A DNA stretch of 60,919 nucleotides. Source: a virus. The translations under genes were made by a program, and so were the position numbers. The stretch is from positions 1 through 60,919 of the IMG/VR virus record IMGVR_UViG_3300042991_000522; one strand, given 5' to 3'. The notes below the pieces were generated by a model. It was not told the origin of the DNA and ran no database searches. It saw only the letters and a list, made by a program, of their open reading frames with translations. Below are positions 41,824 through 50,324 of the stretch, piece by piece (the stretch's first letter is position 1; the number at the start of each line of letters is the position of its first letter).

Positions 41824-42384
41824 ATGAAATATATTAAATCATATGAAAGCATAAGAGATGAATATCCAGGTATGTTTCCACCAAAAAAGGAAGAAGATAT
41901 ACCACAAACTGTACCAGGCTTTGAACTTGGTACAATAGATCCAGATGATAATGAGCCTTATAATTTTAAAGGAGATGGTCATATAGAAAAATCCGATGCC
42001 GAATCTTATAAAACATTTTTAAAAGTAACTAAAGAAAGAAATTTTATAGAAACTTCAACAGAAATTAAAATAAATATCAAAAGATTATATCAAGATTATT
42101 ATATGTCTATATATAATTATCATAAGCATTTTAGAAAATTTTTAAATGATGAACTATTAGGTAAATATGTTTCTGATGGTTTCTTTTCAATATTTACGAA
42201 TGATAATAATGAACCAGATAAATTTTTTCAAGGTGTAATTGAAAGAATTTATATAATTTTTCAGGAAGACTATGCATTTATTAATTTTAAATTAAAAAAT
42301 CAAGAATATTCAGAAGATAATATGTGTGGAGATTTTATAACTATTGATAAAATTAAATCAACAGCAAATCAATATAACATATAA
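41824..42384 (+). CDS. KYNI-family protein
   Basis: 186 residues: MKYIKSYESIRDEY to NQYNI. A proline-rich N-terminal third (PGMFPPKKEEDIPQT) leads to a globular part with LGKYVSDGFFSIF. Ends TAT AAC ATA, a synonymous variant of the usual codons. Confidence 0.82.
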   Translation: MKYIKSYESIRDEYPGMFPPKKEEDIPQTVPGFELGTIDPDDNEPYNFKGDGHIEKSDAESYKTFLKVTKERNFIETSTEIKINIKRLYQDYYMSIYNYHKHFRKFLNDELLGKYVSDGFFSIFTNDNNEPDKFFQGVIERIYIIFQEDYAFINFKLKNQEYSEDNMCGDFITIDKIKSTANQYNI

Positions 42385-42390
42385 TAATTA

Positions 42391-42618
42391 TTATTTACTA
42401 AATAATTTATCAAGCTTACTTTTTCTAATAAGTTTTACACCATATTTAAATCTTTTCAAATTATAATATATATCAGAATCTTCAATTAAAATTAGAATAT
42501 CATTTCCTCTATGATAAACTTCTGAAATTTTATATTCTTTACCTATTTCTAATTCATAGATACTATGCGCTTTGTCATGTTTTAATATAACAGTGTCTCC
42601 TACATTAACAATTTCCAT
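42391..42618 (-). CDS. KLNE-family SH3-like protein
   Basis: 75 residues: VNVGDTVILKHDKAHS, GKEYKISEVYHRGNDILIL, tag LIRKSKLDKLFSK. A clean small-barrel core. Confidence 0.82.
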   Translation of the reverse strand: MEIVNVGDTVILKHDKAHSIYELEIGKEYKISEVYHRGNDILILIEDSDIYYNLKRFKYGVKLIRKSKLDKLFSK

Positions 42619-42653
42619 ATTTACATATATTAAAATTAAAAAATATGTAATTT

Positions 42654-43508
42654 TTAATCACTTTTATTTTTTCTAAAATTAAATTGAAATATGTCATAAT
42701 GTACACCAACGCCAGCATTAAATCCAAAATGTGCAGGATTGCTACCACTAATAGTAACTCCATAACCTACATATGGTCCAATACCCCACCTTTTTGGTAC
42801 TTTATTTGGTGGTACAATTTGTTTATTAATAAAATATCCACCAGTTAAATCTGTGAATGTAATTTTCTTTGATTGTGATATTGCAAAAACTTGGTACTTA
42901 TCATTTAGTTCTTTAAATCCATATGTTATTTTAATGTTACTACTAAGTGTATCAATTTGTGTTGAATCTGGTGTTATTGTCCATTTATTTGTTAAATTAT
43001 TAGGCGTAACATAAAACTTACTAATACCAGATAATTTAGCTTCAAATCCAGGATCAATATAATTTTTATTAAATCTTAGCCCATAATAATTTGTTGTTGG
43101 ATTTAAAACTAATAATTCATTAGGAAGTGTTAATCCACCTAAGTCTGTTTTTGCTTCTGTTTTAATTGCAGCCAAAACATCACCTTTTACATTTTCTAAT
43201 TGTTTAGCTAATTGTTTATCGTATTTTTCTAATTCTTCTAATTTATCTAAAACATAATTATCTTTTGTAGATTCCCATGCTTTTAATTTTTTGTCAAATA
43301 CAGTAGAAATACTATCGGTCACCGCTCTAATATTTTGTTCATTCATTTTTTGATAAAATTCCATATTCTTTCTTTCAGTTACCAAATTAGTATAAGTTCT
43401 AAATAAAAGAAAACCTAATACAATTACAATTGCTGAAAATATAAGAATCACCTTTAACAATATGCTATTGCTCATAATTGCTGATAAAAAACCATTATTT
43501 GTTGCCAT
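42654..43508 (-). CDS. Membrane-anchored coiled-coil protein
   Basis: 284 residues. A hydrophobic helix at about 17-38 and a coiled coil to about residue 115 lead into a strand-rich region. The last 45 residues (WGIGPYVGYGVTISGS...GVGVHYDIFQFNF) look like an outer-membrane beta hairpin. This plan is frequent in Bacteroidota phages (I associate it with DUF6808) and could bridge the two host membranes, for example in lysis; that role is inference. Confidence 0.7.
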   Translation of the reverse strand: MATNNGFLSAIMSNSILLKVILIFSAIVIVLGFLLFRTYTNLVTERKNMEFYQKMNEQNIRAVTDSISTVFDKKLKAWESTKDNYVLDKLEELEKYDKQLAKQLENVKGDVLAAIKTEAKTDLGGLTLPNELLVLNPTTNYYGLRFNKNYIDPGFEAKLSGISKFYVTPNNLTNKWTITPDSTQIDTLSSNIKITYGFKELNDKYQVFAISQSKKITFTDLTGGYFINKQIVPPNKVPKRWGIGPYVGYGVTISGSNPAHFGFNAGVGVHYDIFQFNFRKNKSD

Positions 43509-43588
43509 AATTTTAATTTTTATTAATATTTATCTAATATAAACATTAAATATAAAAAAGTTTTTTAAATCTACAAAAATTTTTAAGA

Positions 43589-44953
43589 TTATTTTCTAAC
43601 TATGAAGTTTTTAGGCTTGATTTGATATTTTAAATATTCAACACCATTCTTTAAACCATAGTGGAATGTACCACCATACCAATTACCTACAAATATACCA
43701 CCATAAAAATGTCCATCATACCAATTAGCATTTGATGAACCAGAAGAACTATCATAATTACATTCAATAAAACCAGCTAATGAGCATCCTGAATAGCCAT
43801 CCTCATCAATTTCACCACCAATATAGCAATTATTAATTGTTCCATGACCAAAATAACCATCGTTCCAATAACCATTATACCAATTAGAATTATACATATT
43901 ACCTTCTGTATATACACCATAATTCCAAGTTATATTATAAGCATCACAATTAGTAAAAACGCCATTGTGTACTATGATAGAATCAAAATAACATTTATTA
44001 AAAATACCATTGTGTATAATTGTATCCACATTAACTATATCACAATTTATATATTGTCCATTATATATATCACCTTTACGAAAAATACTATCATTGTATA
44101 TACCATTATGAAAATGACCATCATTAACAATTAAATTATATCCATCCATATATAAAACAACAGCATCATTTATAGTACAATCATAAAATCTTCCACCGTT
44201 AATAGTAGTACCACTATATATTGTACAACCTGAAAAATTACCACCATTGATAGTACCACCACTTATAGTAGAATTTATCATATCTCCGCCATTAAAAATA
44301 CCATCCAAAAATAGACTATCACTAAATATTCCATCGTTAAATGTTCCACTCTCAAATATACAACCATCTCTAAATTCAGCATATCTAACTAGTCCGTGTT
44401 TCCAGGTTATTCCACTAAATATTCCACCATTTGCAACGCCATTATACCATATGGCAGGTGGCATAAATGTACCTCCATTAAATGTACCATTAAGCCAACC
44501 AGATGGATTATCAAATATACCACCATTCCAAGCACCGCCATTCCAAGCAGCATTAAAATCTAAATTACCATTAGGATTTTCAACATAACCACTCTCCCAT
44601 ATATTATTAGATGTTATTATACAATTATAAAATTTACCACCTCTAATAATATAACCTGAAATAGTACAACCACTAAAATATCCGTTATTAATATAGTGTG
44701 TAATTCCAGATAAACCAGTCAATTCACTATTAATAAATCTACCATTTTCAACATTACAATTTGTTAATATACAATTTAAAACTGTGTTATAATAAACTTT
44801 ATTTGTTGTTTGTACAGATGATGTACTAGACACATTAGTATATGTAGAATTATAATTTTCTTTTGTTAATATAGTTTTAGTATTTATGTATTTATTTTCA
44901 AATGTTAATCCATAAGCATTTGAATATGCTAGCACACCTTGAGTTATTATCAT
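43589..44953 (-). CDS. Repetitive beta-solenoid fibre-like protein
   Basis: 454 residues made largely of short WNGGxF/NGGxFSGC repeats (from about residue 70 to 430) rich in Gly, Asn, Trp and Tyr. The regular hydrophobic/glycine spacing suggests a beta-helix, as in receptor-binding or tail fibre proteins. No chaperone or lyase domain is seen. A TTTTATATATAA element precedes it, in line with late expression. Confidence 0.75.
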   Translation of the reverse strand: MIITQGVLAYSNAYGLTFENKYINTKTILTKENYNSTYTNVSSTSSVQTTNKVYYNTVLNCILTNCNVENGRFINSELTGLSGITHYINNGYFSGCTISGYIIRGGKFYNCIITSNNIWESGYVENPNGNLDFNAAWNGGAWNGGIFDNPSGWLNGTFNGGTFMPPAIWYNGVANGGIFSGITWKHGLVRYAEFRDGCIFESGTFNDGIFSDSLFLDGIFNGGDMINSTISGGTINGGNFSGCTIYSGTTINGGRFYDCTINDAVVLYMDGYNLIVNDGHFHNGIYNDSIFRKGDIYNGQYINCDIVNVDTIIHNGIFNKCYFDSIIVHNGVFTNCDAYNITWNYGVYTEGNMYNSNWYNGYWNDGYFGHGTINNCYIGGEIDEDGYSGCSLAGFIECNYDSSSGSSNANWYDGHFYGGIFVGNWYGGTFHYGLKNGVEYLKYQIKPKNFIVRK

Positions 44954-44976
44954 TTATATTATTTACTTTTTCATTC

Positions 44977-44990
44977 TTATATATAAAAAT
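44977..44990 (-). promoter_or_regulatory. Late-type TTTTTATATATAAG element
   Basis: Minus strand, about 23 bases before the ATG at 44953 of the fibre-like gene. Confidence 0.45.
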
Positions 44991-45039
44991 TTTATTACTC
45001 ACTTATATTTTTAATTGGTATTATTTTATATATAACAAT

Positions 45040-45345
45040 ATGGATATATCTAATAAAAAAGAATTATTAAAATCTGCACTTATTCAATCCTTTGTTGATA
45101 GTCATGATATATATATGAATGCTATTAATTTTATAAATAGTGATTTAGAGTTATATAATATTAATTTTAAATATACTTATGATAATTTTTGTATAGATTT
45201 TTTAAATTATGCATTATCTAATATTGAAAAGAATGATATTTTCAATGAAACAAATATTGATAATTTCTACTATAAATTTTGCCAGTTTAATTTAAAAATT
45301 TTTGAGGATATGTTGAATGAAAAAATAGATAATTATAGAAAATAA
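45040..45345 (+). CDS. Hypothetical helical protein
   Basis: 101 residues from ATG 45040, chosen because the upstream extension of the frame is hydrophobic noise over the promoter region and TTTTATATATAAC ends just before this ATG. Begins MDISNKKELLKSALIQ; helical, with conserved-looking aromatic residues. No domain recognised. Confidence 0.75.
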   Translation: MDISNKKELLKSALIQSFVDSHDIYMNAINFINSDLELYNINFKYTYDNFCIDFLNYALSNIEKNDIFNETNIDNFYYKFCQFNLKIFEDMLNEKIDNYRK

Positions 45346-45366
45346 AATCTATAAAAAATATTTTTT

Positions 45367-45400
45367 TGGACAGTAGGAGGGAGGATAAAGTGTTGATATA
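45367..45400 (+). other. Purine-rich block with strong Shine-Dalgarno-like core
   Basis: GGACAGTAGGAGGGAGGATA stands out in an almost G-free region. It contains AGGAGG, complementary to the 16S rRNA tail, yet the next start is GTG-TTG-ATA-TAA, a three-codon frame. Its GGGAGGAT is complementary to ATCCTCCC in the micro-ORF at 57067. Confidence 0.5.
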
Positions 45401-45447
45401 AAAACTTTTAACAATATATTAAAATTATAAAAATAAACAACTATAAA

Positions 45448-45789
45448 ATGAAAATTAAACCTATAAACAAATTTTTAAAAGCGTTTTTAAAACCAACAGT
45501 TGCTGGTATAACATTATGCCCTTTTGGAATTTATGTCAAAGAGGAATATCTTAATGATTTAAATTCTGAATTAATAAATCACGAAAAAATACATTGGAAA
45601 CAACAATTAGAAATGTTGGTTATACCATTTTATATATGGTATTTAGTGGAGTATTCAATAAGATATTTTAAATCACCTAGAACAGCATATAAAAATATAT
45701 CTTTTGAAAAGGAAGCATTTGATAATGATCAAAATTTAGAATATTTAAAATCAAGAAAAAAATATTCTTGGATAAAATATTTAAAATAA
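45448..45789 (+). CDS. HExxH membrane-associated metallopeptidase-like protein
   Basis: 113 residues. NHEKIHWKQQLEML at about 47-60 is a zinc HExxH motif (HEKIH), followed by a hydrophobic PFYIWYLVEYSI segment and a downstream glutamate (FEKEAFDND) that could be the third ligand. I recognise this compact pattern from small Bacteroidota proteins. Substrate unknown. Confidence 0.75.
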   Translation: MKIKPINKFLKAFLKPTVAGITLCPFGIYVKEEYLNDLNSELINHEKIHWKQQLEMLVIPFYIWYLVEYSIRYFKSPRTAYKNISFEKEAFDNDQNLEYLKSRKKYSWIKYLK

Positions 45790-45828
45790 TAAAAACTTTT
45801 TTTTTATATATACTATAACTTATAAATG

Positions 45829-45891
45829 TTTTAAGGCTTAAATGTGTTTTAAAATATAAGGCTTAAAGGCTTCAAAAATTAATTAAAGGCA
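45829..45891 (+). promoter_or_regulatory. GGCTT-repeat leader of the SSB gene
   Basis: Within 60 bases before the SSB start lie two copies of AAGGCTTAAA (45833, 45858), a variant AAGGCTTC (45866) and AAAGGCAATG at the start codon. T4 gp32 represses its own mRNA by binding the leader, so these repeats are a candidate translational operator. A TTTATATATACTATAA element lies further upstream. Confidence 0.5.
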
Positions 45892-46833
45892 ATGAAAGAA
45901 TTTGAAAATGTTGATATTTTCGACAGTATCGACGCTCAGAGTGAAACACTCGATTTTTTAGAAAAAAAAGGTGGTAGTTTAGATGGTATTTACAGACCAA
46001 AAATAACCGACAAGAAAAAGGGTTATGTCTCAACTATTAGATTCTTACCAAATCTATCAAAAGAAGGTAAAGTATTACAAGCAGCAATTGAAAAACATCA
46101 ACATTATGTTGATTTTAAAAATCATCCTGAATTAGCAGGTTATTATGACTGCATAAAAAACTTTACAGACAAATGTGATTTTTGCACAATGTATTGGAAA
46201 TTGAGAAATTCAAAAAATGCATCTGATGTAGAAAAAGCAGAACTTATTAGTAGAAGTACTAAATACTATTCTTACATTTTAGTTGTAGAAGATGAACAAA
46301 ATCGTGAATTAGAAGGTAAGATATTAATTTATCCATATGGATATAAAATTAAAGAGAAAATTAAAGACCAAAAAGATGGAATGGCAGGTGATCCTTGTAA
46401 TGTTTTTGACTTAGCTAATGGTAAAAATTTTAAACTTGTAATGAAACAACTTGGAGATTTTCCAAATTATGATTCAAGTACATTTATGGAAGTTTCTCCA
46501 TTATCAATTCAAGGACATAAAGTTCCAGTAGAAGTTGATCCAAAAACTGGTAAAAATAAAATTACCAACACTAAGGTTAAAGATAAAATTACTAAATTTT
46601 TATTAGACAGAACTGTTGATTTAGAAGATCATATGGCTAAAGAATGGACTGCAGAAGATAAATATAAAGTATCACAAATTCTTGAAATTCTCTCTGGTGC
46701 AGATGTCCACACATCAAAACGTGAAGTAACAAAATCTTCTTCTGATAATTTATTAAAAGATATGGATGAAGATGAATCAACATTTGGTGAAACAGATGAT
46801 GCCGAAGATTTCTTCGAACTTGATGACAATTGA
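45892..46833 (+). CDS. gp32-like single-stranded DNA-binding protein
   Basis: 313 residues. The core has a metal site typical of T4-like gp32: HQHYVDF, then YYDCIKNFTDKCDFC (about residues 60-100). The C-terminal tail is acidic (DMDEDESTFGETDDAEDFF), the part that in T4 contacts replication partners. It coats single-stranded DNA in replication and recombination. It is followed by a strong terminator that lies inside the convergent endonuclease gene. Confidence 0.85.
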   Translation: MKEFENVDIFDSIDAQSETLDFLEKKGGSLDGIYRPKITDKKKGYVSTIRFLPNLSKEGKVLQAAIEKHQHYVDFKNHPELAGYYDCIKNFTDKCDFCTMYWKLRNSKNASDVEKAELISRSTKYYSYILVVEDEQNRELEGKILIYPYGYKIKEKIKDQKDGMAGDPCNVFDLANGKNFKLVMKQLGDFPNYDSSTFMEVSPLSIQGHKVPVEVDPKTGKNKITNTKVKDKITKFLLDRTVDLEDHMAKEWTAEDKYKVSQILEILSGADVHTSKREVTKSSSDNLLKDMDEDESTFGETDDAEDFFELDDN

Positions 46834-46841
46834 TTTGATAA

Positions 46842-47753
46842 TCAAGTATTTACAAAAAAACTATAATCTTTATTGATTATAAATTTAAAATCGAAGCCAC
46901 TATTTATAGTGGCTTCTTTTTTTGCTTCATTTTTTTCTTTATCTCGTTCATAAATATATAATGATTTTATTTCAATTACCATATTTAATTTTCTAATAAA
47001 AAAATCTGGAAAATATTTTCTATTTTTCCCATCAAAAAAATAGTTAATAGTACCATTAAAATTTTCAATTTCTATATTATGTATTAAACAATAATCTATA
47101 AAATCTTTTTCATATGTTCCTCTATAATGCAGTCCACTAATATGATGTTTTTGTATATATCCAGAATGTTGTTTTTTATGTATTTCAAATGATTTTGATG
47201 GGCTTGTAACACCATAATTCTTAAAACACGTTTCTTCCTTTTTCAGTTTAATCTTAGATGATTTTGATGGATTTGAGACACCATAATTTTTAAGACAAGT
47301 TTCTTCCTTTTTTAATTTAATTTTAGATGATTTTGATGGATTTGAGAAACCATATTTATCTATCATAAATTTTTCATATTCTTCTGTTTTAAAAAAATAA
47401 TTATTACCATTTTCTATCATTGTTTTTTTAACTTTTTCTTTAACTTTTTCGTTTTTAGAAACATTATCAGTACCATATTTTTTTAGACATGTATTTTTTC
47501 TTTTCTCTAAATTACATATTTTACAAGTATAAATACCATCTTTACTAATATATTTACAATAATTATTATATTTAATTTCTTTCTCATTACCACAAATATC
47601 ACAAGCACATAATACTTTAAGATGACTGTATTTACTTAATTTATCTATAGTTAATTCTATATTATCATGTTGTTTAACGTTAAACCCCATTTCTTTATAT
47701 TTTTTAACCATTTTACCATTTACTTTTAAACTAATCGTTTTTGTTAATATCAT
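46842..47753 (-). CDS. Homing-type endonuclease, PD-(D/E)XK C-terminus
   Basis: 303 residues with the plan of the protein at 28138: CDICGNEKEI...CKIC ribbon, KYG/NYG repeats, then YFPDFFIRKLNMVIEIKS. Two to three tandem units of 22 residues (CLKNYGVSNPSKSSKIKLKK) are nearly identical in DNA as well as protein, a recent expansion. It is inserted tail-to-tail against the SSB gene. Confidence 0.85.
   Translation of the reverse strand: MILTKTISLKVNGKMVKKYKEMGFNVKQHDNIELTIDKLSKYSHLKVLCACDICGNEKEIKYNNYCKYISKDGIYTCKICNLEKRKNTCLKKYGTDNVSKNEKVKEKVKKTMIENGNNYFFKTEEYEKFMIDKYGFSNPSKSSKIKLKKEETCLKNYGVSNPSKSSKIKLKKEETCFKNYGVTSPSKSFEIHKKQHSGYIQKHHISGLHYRGTYEKDFIDYCLIHNIEIENFNGTINYFFDGKNRKYFPDFFIRKLNMVIEIKSLYIYERDKEKNEAKKEATINSGFDFKFIINKDYSFFVNT
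46893..46923 (+). terminator. Intrinsic terminator of the SSB gene
   Basis: An 11-bp perfect stem (46893-46903 with 46906-46916, two-base loop) followed by seven T. The bases also encode residues near the C-terminus of the minus-strand endonuclease. Confidence 0.88.
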
Positions 47754-47816
47754 ACTTTTTTATTTGTATATATTAAAAATGTTAGGTCAAAAAAGTCATC
47801 AGAAATTATAAATAAG

Positions 47817-47868
47817 AAAAAGACCATTTTACTATTGTTTCACGTGAAACATAGTAAATGGTCTTTTT
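47817..47868 (-). terminator. Long terminator hairpin with parS-like tip
   Basis: A stem of about 24 bp with two single-base bulges, flanked by A and T runs so that it works on either strand; on the minus strand it follows the Ig-like gene. The top of the stem is the palindrome described at 47836. Confidence 0.85.
47836..47851. promoter_or_regulatory. Perfect parS-like site
   Basis: TGTTTCACGTGAAACA is a 16-bp palindrome matching the bacterial ParB-binding site (TGTTnCACGTGAAACA) at every position. It is the only copy I noticed in the window. In a genome this AT-rich a chance match is improbable, though the palindrome also serves as the tip of the terminator. Confidence 0.65.
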
Positions 47869-47891
47869 TATTACTCTTTTAATTTAAAACG

Positions 47892-48338
47892 TTATGTAGT
47901 AATCGTAATTGGCACTGTCACTGCTGCTACTACATCTGGATGTCTTACTATAACACTTGATGAACCTGCTGGTCCTACTAATGTAACTAATCCAACATAA
48001 TTAACAACTGTTACACTTGCTGTTGTTCCTGAGAATGTACATTCTGTTGTAACATTAACAGCATTTTGATCAGTAACTGTTATTTGAAAAGTTGAACCTG
48101 ATGCTGCTGTACGTCCTGTTGGTGAAACTGTTATAGCTGTGGTATAAGAATTTTCAATTATAATACCAGATGGGTTTAAAGGATCTCTTCCAGTCCAGCC
48201 TGATAATTTTTTTAAATTTCCTGAAGTATCAGTAAAATGGTAAAAATAATCTGATGTTAAACTATCAACACTATCTACGCCTGAAAAACTTTGGTTATTT
48301 GAGTAAAAAGAATCATTCATTAATTTTTTTGCTTTCAT
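47892..48338 (-). CDS. Ig-like (Big_2-type) decoration protein
   Basis: 148 residues. After a 65-residue N-terminus, residues about 68-148 form a bacterial Ig-like domain: ITVSPTGRTAASGSTFQITV and VTLVGPAGSSSVIVRHPDV fit the paired-strand pattern. Richer in G/C, Thr and Val than its neighbours. Ig-like domains often decorate phage heads or tails. TTTTAATATATAAAG lies upstream. Confidence 0.78.
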   Translation of the reverse strand: MKAKKLMNDSFYSNNQSFSGVDSVDSLTSDYFYHFTDTSGNLKKLSGWTGRDPLNPSGIIIENSYTTAITVSPTGRTAASGSTFQITVTDQNAVNVTTECTFSGTTASVTVVNYVGLVTLVGPAGSSSVIVRHPDVVAAVTVPITITT

Positions 48339-48450
48339 TTTTCTATAATTATTTTTTAAAATATATCTTTATATATTAAAATAAAAATATGATTTTTTAA
48401 TTTTATTTAAAATATATTTTTATTTTTTTTATATATATAAAATAATAAAT

Positions 48451-49269
48451 ATGAAATTTTTACAAACATACAAATTATTTGAAAAATCATCACTAATAAA
48501 TATTGGTGTACCATATATAGTTATGCAAGACATTCAAAAAAATTATAATATATCATCAAATGCTCAATGGGAAAAAATAAATAAGCTTTCTTATGAAAAT
48601 TTATTTATATCTATTTGCAATGATAATATAGATATTATATTTAATGATGATGATGAATATTACATTCAAAGTTATATACTATTAAATAAAGATGATTTTG
48701 GTACAGAAGAATGGAAAAAATTGAAAAAATCAAAAATGACAATAGGAAATGTAATTGATAAAATTAAAACATGTACATCATATAAATTAGTATCTGGAGA
48801 TTGGAATATTAATAAAAAACCGAATAATCCTCACCAAAAAATAGAAGAAATTACAAACAACTTTAAATTAGATTTTATTAAAAATTTTAATAAAATAGTA
48901 AAAAAATTATATGGTGATAAAGCAAATAAAATATCAAATGATATTATTAATAATTTAAAAGATGTTAAAAAAGGAATCACAAAAGATGAGATAGTTGATA
49001 TATTTTTAAAAAGTACAGAAAAAGTTAAAGAAATAGAATATTATAAAAATAAAGCAAAATCAAATGATCCATATAATATGTCAGATAATACTATTAAATC
49101 AAATTCTTTAGCTATATTTGATGAATATTTAATAAGTTTTGAAAATGCATATTCAGAAAAATATGATGAATATTTAAATATACCAATAATGATAAAAAAA
49201 TATGATAGAGATAAAATTATGAGAGCGTTTTGTTATTATCTATATTCAGGTGCTTTAATAAATTTATAA
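48451..49269 (+). CDS. N-tagged protein without KYNI
   Basis: 272 residues beginning MKFLQTYKLFEKSS, a variant N-terminal tag, and ending YSGALINL. Mainly helical and lysine-rich (FIKNFNKIVKKLYGDKANKI). An endonuclease gene overlaps its 3' end by 53 bases on the other strand, which may have replaced the original C-terminus. Confidence 0.78.
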   Translation: MKFLQTYKLFEKSSLINIGVPYIVMQDIQKNYNISSNAQWEKINKLSYENLFISICNDNIDIIFNDDDEYYIQSYILLNKDDFGTEEWKKLKKSKMTIGNVIDKIKTCTSYKLVSGDWNINKKPNNPHQKIEEITNNFKLDFIKNFNKIVKKLYGDKANKISNDIINNLKDVKKGITKDEIVDIFLKSTEKVKEIEYYKNKAKSNDPYNMSDNTIKSNSLAIFDEYLISFENAYSEKYDEYLNIPIMIKKYDRDKIMRAFCYYLYSGALINL

Positions 49270-49951
49270 TATTATCATTATATTTTATAATAATCAATTT
49301 AATATTATTATTATTACAAAAATTTTCTTTTATTTTAAATCTCTCTTCATTTACATTGTATTTTTTTATACCACCAAAATATTTTATTGGTTTATAATGC
49401 TGAATGCCATTATATTCTATACAAATATTATAATCTGGTAAATAAAAATCAAATCTTAATACATATTTATATTTACAATCTTTAAATGTTTTTTGTGTTT
49501 CATATTTAATATTATATCTATCCAATATTTCTGATATATTATTTTCACCTTTAGATGTATTACAAATAGGACAACCTTTACCATTTAGATGATTATATGG
49601 CAGTTGTTCAAATACACCATGTTTATTACATATAATATTAATTTTCTTGTGTGAATTAATATATTTAATTTGAGAATAGTTATATTTGTTTTTATGAATA
49701 TTTTTAGCCTTTTCTATAAATTCATTATCACTTGATAACATTAATTGGCTTTTCAATAAATTAGCACATTTCGGACAACCTTGATTATTATTTATGTGTG
49801 CAGATGGTGTTTGTTCAAATATACCATGTTTATTACATATAATTTTAACTTTTATATTATTTTTTTTATATTTAACTTGAGAATAATCATATTTATATTT
49901 ATGTATATTATTAGATTTTTCGATAAACTCATTTAATGTTAATTTTTTCAT
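49217..49951 (-). CDS. Homing-type endonuclease, Vsr/PD-(D/E)XK-like
   Basis: 244 residues. Two zinc-finger-like repeats (KIICNKHGIFEQTP...GCPKC and NIICNKHGVFEQLP...GCPIC) of the DUF723 kind precede LRFDFYLPDYNICIEYNG, a D-x(n)-ExN/ExK nuclease core. Free-standing, late-type element shared with the divergent KYNI gene. Confidence 0.82.
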   Translation of the reverse strand: MKKLTLNEFIEKSNNIHKYKYDYSQVKYKKNNIKVKIICNKHGIFEQTPSAHINNNQGCPKCANLLKSQLMLSSDNEFIEKAKNIHKNKYNYSQIKYINSHKKINIICNKHGVFEQLPYNHLNGKGCPICNTSKGENNISEILDRYNIKYETQKTFKDCKYKYVLRFDFYLPDYNICIEYNGIQHYKPIKYFGGIKKYNVNEERFKIKENFCNNNNIKLIIIKYNDNIINLLKHLNIDNNKTLS

Positions 49952-49971
49952 AATTATTTTAAAATATTATA

Positions 49972-49983
49972 TTTATATATAAA
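49972..49983. promoter_or_regulatory. Palindromic late-type TTTATATATAAA
   Basis: The 12-base palindrome sits between the divergent genes at 49951 and 49998 (20 and 14 bases from their ATGs) and could serve both. Confidence 0.45.
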
Positions 49984-49997
49984 TTAAATAAGATTCT

Positions 49998-50309
49998 ATG
50001 AAATATTTAAAAAATTATGAAAGAAGAAATTTTAAAGATTATAAAAAATATAATATAATATTAAAAAAGAATTTTATTGCAGATAAAGCATCAGTTTTTG
50101 AAGAATATGGAGAATTAATTATATCTTTACAGTATAGTTATATAATAAGAAATGAAATTCTTGTAAATCTTTTTAATATTTTTAAAGGTTTAGATTTTAG
50201 AATTTATAATGGCACATCAAATAGTATAATTTTTGAAGTTTCTGATGTTCCTGCTCAATATTTTGAGAGAATTGATATTGAAAAAGATAGTAATAAATAT
50301 AATATATAA
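49998..50309 (+). CDS. KYNI-family protein, paralogue of 24665
   Basis: 103 residues: MKYLKNYERRNF to SNKYNI. YGELIISLQY, LDFRIYN and FEVSDVPAQYF are the shared blocks. Confidence 0.85.
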   Translation: MKYLKNYERRNFKDYKKYNIILKKNFIADKASVFEEYGELIISLQYSYIIRNEILVNLFNIFKGLDFRIYNGTSNSIIFEVSDVPAQYFERIDIEKDSNKYNI

Positions 50310-50324
50310 AAAAAAATTATAAAA

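Noticed and set aside
43844-44588. Plus-strand frames of 96 and 113 residues inside the fibre-like gene
   Set aside because: They mirror the repeats of the minus-strand protein (proline/isoleucine-rich shadows) and have no start context.
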